A DNA stretch of 64,000 nucleotides from Patiria miniata. Lineage: Eukaryota > Echinodermata > Asteroidea > Valvatida > Asterinidae. Positions 22,101-34,100 of this stretch are shown here, one piece after another. Each line of letters starts with the position of its first letter. Position 1 is the first letter of the stretch. Both the position numbers and the translations under genes were made by a program. Under the pieces are notes generated by a model. That model had not been told where the DNA came from, did no database searches, and saw nothing but the letters and a program-made list of their open reading frames with translations. The DNA is taken from positions 9,796,927-9,860,926 of the forward strand of contig NW_024037063.1 in NCBI RefSeq assembly GCF_015706575.1, in the 5' to 3' direction.

Positions 22101-25100
22101 TGAGTTGGTCAGTGGTTATTCTTAGCCATTCTCATACTGGATGACTGTGAGTGAGCACTGCATTAAAGTTTTGTTAGCCAACCGTATACTCACTGGACGT
22201 TCTGTGTCATCTATTTGCAGGTATGTGGAGTATCATTTTATTTGAGTTGTCAGCAACTTTTTATGTATAAATCCTCTTGATGTCATTTTAGTTTATTTAA
22301 TCCCTTTTGAGATGAGGATTTTGATTGTGTATTTCTTAGCATCGAGCACACTTATTTTACTGACGGTGGATCCCGGTTCAGAGTTTTATTCAAGGATGTT
22401 TTCCTTTTTCCTGATGATATTGTGATTTATTGTTTTGGGCCTCTGAATGTTCAGACCTTATAGATGTGATTTAGGCAGAGATTTATGTTTGATTACTTTT
22501 CCATCTTTATGTTTTCTCTGTGGGAAAAGTCATTATAAGTTTTCATTCTTGTAACTTTGTAGCATTTGCAATGTACATGTATTTGGATGTACTATATAGC
22601 TATGCACTGTAGGTATAGCACCTCAGACCATGTGGTCTCACTCAGAACAAAGGAGCCTGTGTGACCATCCTAGAAGCATAATTAGCACTAGGCCCTGGGG
22701 CTTGCCTGTTATCAGGCTAGCCTGGAATAATGTCTCTGGTTTATCTAGAAGGTGTAGGATGCTCCCTTGGTTTAAAATCTGAGAGGCAAGTGCCAGGCTA
22801 GGCAGGATTAGTGAATGGCTGACTGAGCTCACTTTGTTTATTGGGTCCAGAGCCTTGCTAATATTCGGGCCAGGAAGTTAATGTTTTTCTTTATTCTAGT
22901 AGGTTAATGTTTTTCTTTATCTTGTTTCCTGCGAGAAAGTGGACAGGGAGAATACTGTTATTTTCCAAGATTTCAGTTTCATTTTTATTAGGGACTTAAG
23001 CAGTAGAGACTTAACTCCTAGACTAGCCAAGTCTGTGAGTCTAAATATTTCTTAGTTATTGATTGCAAGTTTAGAATTGATTCAAAACCATGCTTAGATT
23101 TATTTCAGTTTTATAAATTATATAGCCATTCTCATACTGGATGACTGTGAGTGAGCACTGCATTAAAGTTTTGTTAGCCAACCGTATACTCACTGGACGT
23201 TCTGTGTCATCTATTTGCAGGAACATTTAATGAACACTCCGTGGTAACTCTATCGAGCCAACCGGGGGTGCAACATTTGGCGACCACGAAGGGACAGGTG
23301 TTTTTGTGTCCACTTCAATGTGGAGATGAATGACAGCGCCTGTCCAGTGACCATGAACCAGAGCCGTACCATGCAGCTGTAGTCAGTAGTTGAGACGAGT
23401 ACAACCCAGTACTAAACGAGGTTAGCTGGAGCACGGGTGCAGACAAACACCATTAGAGGGACAAGAGGAGCGTCGTAGCGTCCATATTCGCCCTACAAGA
23501 TGGCCGAGTCAGCTCAGGATGTGTGCCAGCGCCTAATAGAGCAGGTCAGTCAACTCTCACTACTACAGCTACAGGAGGTATGCAAACACCTCGACCTACC
23601 AGGATACCAGGAGGTGGAATGCCCAAAAGCCCTTAGAAGGAAGGTGAGCCGCAACCTACTGCGTGAGGAGCTTGAAGAGAAAGAAGATGAGGGGCTTTCC
23701 CTCTACACAGACCTGCGAGACTTCCTCAAACAGATCGTAGTTGCAGAGAATCTACCAGCTGCGGACCTGAAACCTGAGCAGAAGCCATCGACAACCACAA
23801 AGCTGGATACCACTCCAGCCAGCTTGATGACCTTGACCCGCAGGGAATTCAAAATATCGGGACAGATTGGCGAGCCGGGACAGCGAGACCGCCTGTCCTT
23901 CTCCAGCCTCGCCCATCAAATTGAGAGTGGCCGTGCCAAAGGTCACAAGGAACGGGAGATTGTGGAAGCCGTGATCCGTGCAGTGGTCCCAGGTTCAGCA
24001 CTACGCAGCTATCTAGAGGGCAGAGCGGGACTGACGTTGCCCGTACTTCGTCACATCCTAAGAGCACACTACCAAGAGAAAGACGCAACGGAGTTATACC
24101 ATCGGTTGTCGAGACTGGCTCAAGATAGCAAGGAGTCTGCCCAGAGTTTTCTGGTGCGAGCCCTGGATCTGAAGCAAAAGGTTATTTTTGCTTCTCAGGA
24201 GAGCGGCTCTGGCCTAAAGTACGACCCTACCCTAGTCCAGAACATGTTTCTGCACGCACTCCTCACTGGTTTTAGAAGTGAATCTGTGAAGAATGAGCTT
24301 CGCTCCCTCCTACAAGATCCCAGTACCACAGATGAGCTACTTTTCGAGAAAGTTAACACGGCAGCAAGCCATGAGATGGAGCGACAAGAGAAGTTGCACT
24401 CCAAGTCAGTTTCTGTCCATGAAGTGCAGCAGTATGAGTCAAGCCAGGAAGCAGTGAAAAGGAAACCGAAGGAGGGCACCCTCATGACCGACATTGCGGA
24501 GCTCAAAGCTGGAATCATGGAAATTGCGACCATGAGAAAGCAGCTGGACAGCCTTCAGGAGTCACTGAATACACCAGCCAACCAAAACCACCAGCTACGA
24601 CGACCGTCATCCGGCCGCCCGCTGAAGAGGGGATGTCGACACTGCCAGCAGAATGGCAATGGCGATACTTGCGACCATTGTTTCAAATGTGGCTCAAGTG
24701 AACACTACGCCCGAGGTTGCCGCACTAGGAGTTCTCAGTCGGGAAACGAGCAAGGGTTGCTGCCACGGGACGGGCAGTAACCAGTGATGTCAAACTCCTT
24801 CAGTCCCAAATGTGTTGCGTTTCTCCTTCAAAGCAAACCGCAGTAACACGCCTTATCGGCAAGAGATGTCTGGTCAGCTGCATGATAGAAGGCGTGAAAA
24901 CCCAGGCTTTGTGGGACACCGGAGCCCAAGTCTCCATCATACCATCACATTGGAAGGAAACCCATTTGCCAGGTCTGAAGTTACGCCCCCTATCAGAACT
25001 TCTTGGTGGAGACGATCTCAGTCTCACTGCAGCAAATGGCACAGGTATTCCTTTCGAGGGCTGGCTTGACCTGGCTTTCCAGTTGACCGTGGGACACAGT

Positions 25101-28100
25101 CGTGTCATCAGCGTTCCAGTTTTGGTTGCCAACGGGATCACTGGAGTACCTATAATAGGGTACAATGTCATAGAGGAAGTTGTCCAAGGCGGAGATGAGA
25201 GATCGCTTCCATCAGAAGCAGTTCGAGCAGCTTTTCCGTCGATGAGAAAGAGTGAGGTGATGGCTCTGACGAGCCTCATACAGCAGGAAACCTCAGGTGA
25301 TATTGGCGATGTTGTTGTGGGGAGACAGAGCATCACGATTCCCAAGCAGGGTGCCGCCATAGTACCATGCCAGGTTAAAACAGAACAGTTGACTCAAGGT
25401 AATTTCGCCTTATTTGAACCTGCAGTTACCATGATACTCCCTGAGGACCTCCATGTTGACCCTGCCATCGTTCAGCTTAAGAAAGGAAGAGGAACATCCT
25501 GCAAGGTGTTTATCTTGGTCTCAAACTTGGCCAGCCGGGACGTGGTCCTCAGAAGAAGAACCCCCTTGGGTTCCCTGGAGCTGATTGACACCCTTCACAC
25601 CCTACCCAGCCAGGCTCACGAGGCAAGGAACTCACATGTCAAGGGTGTCAACTCTATTTCAACAGCAAAGTGTGATGACGCTACGTGGGTCCCTCCCGTT
25701 GATGTCAGCCATTTGACCGAATCACAACGTCAAGCAGCCATCCAGATGTTAAAAGAGGAAGCTGCAGCTTTTGCAAAGGACGACAATGATCTCGGCTGCA
25801 TCGAAGATCTTCAAATGCATATTCGGTTGAAGGACGATGAACCGGTGCAGAAAACGTACATGTCCGTGCCCCCGCCACTTTACAGAGAAGTGAAGTCTTA
25901 CCTGAAAGATATGCTTGACCGGGGTTGGATAGAGAAGTCCGAATCATCCTTCTCCTCCCCCGTTGTATGTGTGAGAAAGAAGGACGGATCCCTCCGTCTC
26001 TGCATCGATTACAGGCAGCTAAATCAGAAGACGATCCCGGACAGGCAACCCATCCCCCGAATTCAGGATGTACTTGACAGTCTTGGTGGTAACTGCTGGT
26101 TTTCAACTCTAGACCAAGGCAAGGCCTACCACCAGGGCTTCATGGCAGAGAAAAGCCGACAAGCTACAGCCTTCATCACCCCATGGGGCTTATATCAGTG
26201 GAACCGCATTCCCTTCGGATTGATGAATGCCCCTGCAGTGTTCCAGCGGGCAATGGAGACGTGCCTTGACGGGCTGGTCGGTGAGGTGGCCGTAGTATAC
26301 CTTGATGATGTTCTGGTCTACAGCAATACATTCGAGGGTCATCTTGAAAATCTGCGCCAGGTACTTAGACGGTTCCAAGATCGGGGTGTGAAGTTAAAAC
26401 CCAGCAAGTGCAGTCTGATGAAAAACGAGGTTCGATACCTGGGACGAATTATTTCAAGCGAGGGACACAAGATGGACCCAGCGGACATTGCGGCGGTTGA
26501 AACACTGCGAGACAAGAAGCCCAGCACTGTTGGCGAGCTCAGAAAACTTCTTGGTCTACTGGGTTACTACCGCCAATATATTCAGAACTTTTCAAAGAGA
26601 GCCAAAGGCCTATATGAACTCCTTCGAAGTCCTAGTGCCGGTAACACAACATCAAACGGCAACCGTGCTCCTCCTAAGAAGCCCCCACCCAACTCCAAGT
26701 CAAGCAAGTGCAAGAACCAGGTGCCATCTAAGCAACCAATATCATGGGAGAGTGAGCATCAGCACGTGCTGGAAGACTTGTTAGACTGTCTTACTCATCC
26801 CCCTGTGATGGGCTTTCCAGACCATGAGAAACCTTTCATCCTGCACACTGATGCCTCCAACAATGGTCTGGGAGCAGTGCTGTACCAGGAGCAAGAGGGC
26901 AAAATGAGGGTGATAGGTTATGGATCTCGTACACTGAGCCCAGCTGAAAAGAACTATAATCTGCACTCGGGAAAACTTGAATTCCTTGCTTTGAAATGGG
27001 CCATCACGGAGAAGTTCAGGGATTATTTGTATTATGCTCCATCCTTCACAGTGTACACCGACAATAACCCCCTGACTTACATCTTGTCTTCAGCCAAACT
27101 CAATGCGACTGGTCATCGCTGGGTCGCTGAACTGGCTGACTTCAATTTCAAGATTAAATACCGCCCAGGGAAGTCCAACACAGACGCAGATGTACTCTCT
27201 CGTATGCCCCTTGACTTTGAGACCTACAGAGCCCAGTGCACAAGCGAGGTCAGCACCACTCATCTGGGTGCCACCATTGCTGCAGTCAGAGCTGATAGTT
27301 CCGGGTGTTTCCCCTGGATTGATGCCCTGTCTGCCTCCACGTCAAACCCAGACGACAGTGTGATGAGCTCCCACCACGTTTCAACAAGAGAACTGAAGGC
27401 AGCGCAACGCGATGACAATACCATCGGGCGCGCCATCCAGTTTCTTGAAAGCGGTCATCGCCCAACTAGACAGGACCGGATGACAGAACTGCCCAATACT
27501 GTTGCTCTTCTTCGGGAGTGGGACAAGCTAGAGTTGGATGTTGAAGGGATACTCCATCGCAGATCGGGTGGCAAGAAACAATTAGTCCTCCCCCTGAAGT
27601 ACCATCGCTCTGTCTACAAAGAGTTACATGAAGAGATGGGTCATCTCGGCGCAGAGCGTGTTATTCACCTTGCACGTGATAGATTCTTCTGGCCCCACAT
27701 GCAACGAGACATCGAGCACTATGTGTCTAATGTTTGTAGATGTTTGCAACAGAGGAAACCAAACCGGCCAACCCGAGACCCTCTCTGCAGCATAGTCACC
27801 ACATCCCCATTTGAGATGGTCTCCATCGATTTCCTCCATCTGGAGAGGAGTGTTGGCGGATATGAATATATATTGGTTGTTATGGACCATTTTACGCGGT
27901 TTGCGCAAGCATATCCAACGACCAATAAATCTGGTAGGACGGTGGCAGAAAAGATATTCAATGATTTCGTCTTGAGATTTGGATTTCCGCACAAACTCCA
28001 CCACGACCAAGGGAGGGAGTTTGAGAACCAACTGTTTCGGCGACTTCAACAACTATCTGGCATCACCCCCTCTCGTACGACTCCTTATCACCCACAGGGG

Positions 28101-31100
28101 AACGGTCAGGTGGAGCGCTTTAACAGGACGCTTCTTGGGATGCTTCGCACCCTACCTGAAAGAGAGAAGTCCCGCTGGAAGGAGTCCCTGAACAAGGTGG
28201 TGCATGCGTACAATTGCACTCGTTCTGATGCCACCGGATTCTCTCCGTTCTATCTTCTGTACGGACGTCCCCCTCGACTCCCCATTGATCTGACATTTGG
28301 CTTGTCACAAGCAAAGGAGCCCCCAAAGAATCATCAAGAGTACAGCCAACGCTGGAGGAGACAAATGGAAGAAGCATATGAAGCCGCCAGGAGGAATGCA
28401 GACAAGTCAGCAGCACGAGGAAAACGCCAGTATGACAGGAAAATGCAGAGCACTGTCCTGCAGCCCGGTGATAGGGTCCTGGTGAGAAACCTCAGGGAGA
28501 CTGGTGGACCAGGTAAACTACGAGCGCACTGGGAAAGTGAAGTTCACACGGTAGTGAAACGGCTTAGTGATGACTCTCCTGTGTACGAACTACGGCCAGA
28601 AAGAGGCCAGGGAAGGAACAGGACTCTCCATCGGAACCTTTTGCTACCCTGCAATGACCTCTTACTAGAAGCTCCAACTGTCTCCATCAAAACGCGACCT
28701 ACAACTGCAACCTTTGCCCGACCTGCACCAGAAGCAAGTGTTCAGCAAGATCCTAGCGACACAGACAGTGAAGCTGAATACGTCCTCCAGATGCCCACTC
28801 CTTCCTCAAACACCAATTGCCCTGCAGTGAACACTTCAGGTCTGAACCACGACGCTGAGGTTTTCCTCCCAATGGGTGACATAGGGAACGAGGAAGTGGC
28901 AGATGATCCAGTTGCGGCTGCCCCAGAACCGGCAGCAGTTGCACATGACGAGCCTGTTCCAGTTCTAGTCCCTGCAGCTGTTATCCCGGCACCAGCACCT
29001 GAACCCGTTCCAGTTCCAGTCCCTGCAGCCGCTAACCCAGCTCCAGTACCTAAACCTGAGCCCGTTCCAGTTCCTGCAGCTGTTGGCCCGGCACCAGTAC
29101 TTGAGCCCGAGCCCATTCCAGCCCCTGCGGTAGTCGGCCCAACACCTGTACCTGAGCCTGTAGCTGAACCTGTAGCTGAACCAATAGCCGTTCCTGATCC
29201 AGTTGTACCAGATCCTGCAACCGTACTGGAACATGGGGTCTCCAGTGAAGAAGTGCCAGGACAAGAGCCAGTGGTTCCCGCCCCAGAAGCAGAGGTGGAC
29301 CCCGGATTGCATGGAGATGCAGGACCCTATCCTGCAAGACAGAGGCAGCCCCCTCAGCGCCTGACCTATGAGCAACTGGGTCAGCCACTACAGACACCAG
29401 GCGGTGTCAACGGTGTGATGGCAGCAGGTCTCTTCACCGGATTGCATGGAGATGCAGGACCCTATCCTGCAAGACAGAGGCAGCCCCCTCAGCGCCTGAC
29501 CTATGAGCAACTGGGTCAGCCACTACAGACACCAGGCGGTGTCAACGGTGTGATGGCAGCAGGTCTCTTCACTGGCCCTCATCCCTCAGTGCTCTGGCCC
29601 CAAGTACCCATGATGCCACAACCATTCCCCATGCCGTGGGCTCCCCAACCCATGCAGTGGTCCACACCGATGATGTCGTGGCCCAACCAGCAGGTGCCGA
29701 TGCTACCGTGGCAACAGTGGTACCAACAACCAACTTGTCAGCAGTCCTAAGCAGCCAGCCATGGACACACAGAGGACATGAACATTAGTTTTTGTTTTTG
29801 GTTTGCATAACTGTTACTGTTTGTACATCTTTTGGTTTTGTTTTACCTTCTGGAAATGTTAGGGACAACATTTAAGTTTGCAGGGGAGAGTGTAGCACCC
29901 AGATAATTATGGTGTCTTATGCTACCCCTATCATTTAGATGCCCCCTCTGGAAGTTCCCCCCCCCCCAATTTTTCAACAGCCTGTTCAAGGAACAGCCTT
30001 GACACAGAGCCCCAGTGAGTTGGTCAGTGGTTATTCTTAGCCATTCTCATACTGGATGACTGTGAGTGAGCACTGCATTAAAGTTTTGTTAGCCAACCGT
30101 ATACTCACTGGACGTTCTGTGTCATCTATTTGCAGGTATGTGGAGTATCATTTTATTTGAGTTGTCAGCAACTTTTTATGTATAAATCCTCTTGATGTCA
30201 TTTTAGTTTATTTAATCCCTTTTGAGATGAGGATTTTGATTGTGTATTTCTTAGCATCGAGCACACTTATTTTACTGACGGTGGATCCCGGTTCAGAGTT
30301 TTATTCAAGGATGTTTTCCTTTTTCCTGATGATATTGTGATTTATTGTTTTGGGCCTCTGAATGTTCAGACCTTATAGATGTGATTTAGGCAGAGATTTA
30401 TGTTTGATTACTTTTCCATCTTTATGTTTTCTCTGTGGGAAAAGTCATTATAAGTTTTCATTCTTGTAACTTTGTAGCATTTGCAATGTACATGTATTTG
30501 GATGTACTATATAGCTATGCACTGTAGGTATAGCACCTCAGACCATGTGGTCTCACTCAGAACAAAGGAGCCTGTGTGACCATCCTAGAAGCATAATTAG
30601 CACTAGGCCCTGGGGCTTGCCTGTTATCAGGCTAGCCTGGAATAATGTCTCTGGTTTATCTAGAAGGTGTAGGATGCTCCCTTGGTTTAAAATCTGAGAG
30701 GCAAGTGCCAGGCTAGGCAGGATTAGTGAATGGCTGACTGAGCTCACTTTGTTTATTGGGTCCAGAGCCTTGCTAATATTCGGGCCAGGAAGTTAATGTT
30801 TTTCTTTATTCTAGTAGGTTAATGTTTTTCTTTATCTTGTTTCCTGCGAGAAAGTGGACAGGGAGAATACTGTTATTTTCCAAGATTTCAGTTTCATTTT
30901 TATTAGGGACTTAAGCAGTAGAGACTTAACTCCTAGACTAGCCAAGTCTGTGAGTCTAAATATTTCTTAGTTATTGATTGCAAGTTTAGAATTGATTCAA
31001 AACCATGCTTAGATTTATTTCAGTTTTATAAATTATATAGCCATTCTCATACTGGATGACTGTGAGTGAGCACTGCATTAAAGTTTTGTTAGCCAACCGT

Positions 31101-34100
31101 ATACTCACTGGACGTTCTGTGTCATCTATTTGCAGGAACATTTAATGAACACTCCGTGGTAACTCTATCGAGCCAACCGGGGGTGCAACACTATTAAAAC
31201 CAGCTCAAAAATATGTAACTTTGCACTTCTGATTTTATGATTATATCGTTTTCCAGAATTTCAGTCAAGAAAATAGACATGCCTTTGATTATTTGTGTTT
31301 ATATTGTCATGTTCATACACATTGTTTTTTGTGTTTATATTTTTCATGCTCATGCACATTGAAACTGTCAACAAACAAAAAGCATCAAGAAAATGGGAGA
31401 CATTATTGCCAAAAAATATTGGTTTATTACACGAATCTTAAATCATAACGGTCTAGAAATAGAAATAGCATTGACAGTATATTATTTTCTTGCAAACCCA
31501 GTCGTTGAAACTATATCGTTTTGAGAGGGGACACATCTCTAGTTTATTTTCTATAGTTGGGCACATTTAGTTCGAGATTATACGATATCCATAAGTACGC
31601 GTAGAGCGGGGTACCCGACATACGGAAGCCCCGTGTGCTGTTACGTGATTGGTCAAAACGCGTGCTGGTTGCGGGTCTTGCCCAATGAGGAATGTACACT
31701 TATGCCGTGCGGCGCTTACACGTGCTTCCAGAGTGTCATTTTTTTCGTATCCTGAACGTTCACATTGGCCGTAAATTTTGCGTGCTCTCGACTGTTTTGA
31801 GTACTTACATGATTCATGGTTATGAAAATTGGTGAACTTAATAACAAAGCTTCTCATGGAACTGTAAGATGATGCTGCACGGTTTCGTTTTATATAGAAA
31901 AAAAGACGGTTTTCGCAAACCGAAATTTCTCGACAATTTCAGTAAAACTTTCATCCTCCTATTTCTTAAAATACTTTATGAAAATTTTAGAAATCTCATT
32001 TCACAATTAGGATTGAGTATTCTTTACTATATTTGTGAGTAAAAACTTTCCTTTAAAGACTATTTATCAACAAAATGAATTTCCAAATGTGGTCCCCGAT
32101 CTCATGAATATTCATTTTACCAAGCGAGTTATGCATACGCTGCAAATAAACGCAAGCACTTTTCCGAACCCTGCGCACTGACTGTAAAATAGGCTATTGG
32201 TTTTGAAACCCATAGGGACAAGGGTAAAAGTCAAGGTCATGATGGTTAAAACAATATAAATGGTTTCAGCAGAACATCTCTAGAATTACGTGGCATATAC
32301 TGATCGTATTGACGATCGGGTTCAATTGTGCCCATTGCCTAGCATATATCCCTGCAACGGATCTGCTCTCTTAAAGCTAGACCGTTTGCTTTCGAGGCCA
32401 GAACTTTAATAGCTTCGGCTCAGGTTCACCATGTACTGTTTAATCCCACTCTTCAGCTTCAATGTTAGGACTAACACTGGAGCATTTTTTGGTGGAGGTG
32501 ATGCCATGATGACCGATTGCGATCTGAATTTTGTGCAGTTATTTTTTAGACATATTTAGAATTTCAAACTTACAAAAACCTAAAACTGGAACTTGAAAGT
32601 GGGGAGGGGTTGGGTCTACAGGTCTAAAGGGGTGGGATAAATGGAAGGAGAGAAAGAAATGTCTGTAGTTAATATATACTGTCCAAGTGTAATGTAACAG
32701 TAGAAAATGCCGTAAATAAACCCCAAGCACTCTAAATCGTTGAAAGTAACCCCCCCCCCAAAAAAAAAAAATAACGTGATATATTATGTTACTCACACAT
32801 GGACCTCTAGATTGTACATTTGTTTCAAGGTAGAATGATTTTATTTTTACAGTTTCAACATCAATGAGTTATCAACAGAAGGCATCAGTACTGACTGCGC
32901 CATAAACATCAGTTCTTCACAATCTTGGCACTGTAAAAGAGGTAGACACATTTAAACTATGATTTTTCTGCTACAGTTAAAAACTGATGTTGTTAGTGGT
33001 TTGGATGTGACTTGAGACAAATATACCTTATACGTTTAGTATTGAGGCGGAGTTATAGTCTAGGCGATCATGTTAAATGAAGAGGCATTTTTGAGTAGAA
33101 GTTAATAACATAGCTACTTCACCTAATTGTGGGCTGCTAAATCAGAAAATGATGGATACCAAGCTGGATTTTTAGTGCAAATATGCCTAATTTGCATACA
33201 TCTTTAACACCTGTAGGGTAATATATTTGGTCCCATAATTCGGTATATTATATATTTTTTGAAACGTTTATTTTGGTGATTCTACTGACACGTCCTTACT
33301 TCGATAACATATTCGAAAACATTTACGTGACTGAATGATTACGAGGACATAGGTAACGATCCAAAATGACTACTATTACACCCTAAAGTTGCGTACTCTT
33401 CCCTTGTCTCCAGATATCATCACGTAATCTTGCCAAAAATCAGTATTGATGCACTTCAAATTCACCATGTTGCTTATTTACTGGTACAGTTACCCATTAA
33501 AACCTTGTGGAAAATCATGTGAACAATGATAACATCTTGATATTTAGCCCAGCAAACAAAAGGGGAAAAATGAGGTGTCCGTAAATTGGGCTACAAGTAG
33601 GTGAAGGGTTGCCTAACGAGGGAGACTTGAACAAGTTTAAGGATATTCCCAAAATTATTTGTAAGAAAATGTTTTGATGTTAATATAATTATTGTAAGCA
33701 ACACTAACCTCATTTTTTCCCCTGTTTTCTTGTTTGGCCTAAATATCAAGACGTTATCATTTTGACGTAATTTCCCATTTATTTTTGTTAGGGTAACTGT
33801 GCCAGTAAGTAACTTTGTGAATTTGAAGCTCATCAATACTGACGTTTAGCGAGACTACTTGATGATATCTGGACTGAGGAAAAATATGCACGCAACTTTA
33901 GGGTATAATACTAGCCATTTTGGATTGTTACTATAATGTCCTCATAATTATTCAGTTGAACTCACGTATGCATGCTTGTAAAATGTATTGTTAACAAAAC
34001 CTGCATGCTCGTAAAAAAGGACAGTGATAAAAATGCATGTCTGGGCATCAACATTTCCTCAAATGGGTACAGCTGAAACATTATAATATTTTTTTTGTAA

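Larger units (their letters stand above)
21977..31190 (+). mobile_element. Young full-length Ty3/gypsy LTR retrotransposon
   Basis: LTRs at 21977-23275 and 29891-31190 (about 1.3 kb) differ, as far as I can see, only in the length of one poly-C run. The target site duplication is CTAT. The primer site directly after the left LTR (TGGCGACCACGAAGGGAC) complements the 3' end of tRNA-Arg(TCG), and a purine tract (GCAGGGGAGAG) precedes the right LTR. A gag frame (23500-24780) and a pol frame (24810-29750) are present; no envelope gene is seen. It looks whole, with no evident breaks, and is very recent. It lies in sense orientation in the intron that splits the Roc P-loop from switch I. Confidence 0.95.

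Noticed and set aside
28742-29397. Minus-strand frames opposite the end of the gypsy pol
   Set aside because: Shadows of the Pro/Val-rich repeats in the sense frame.
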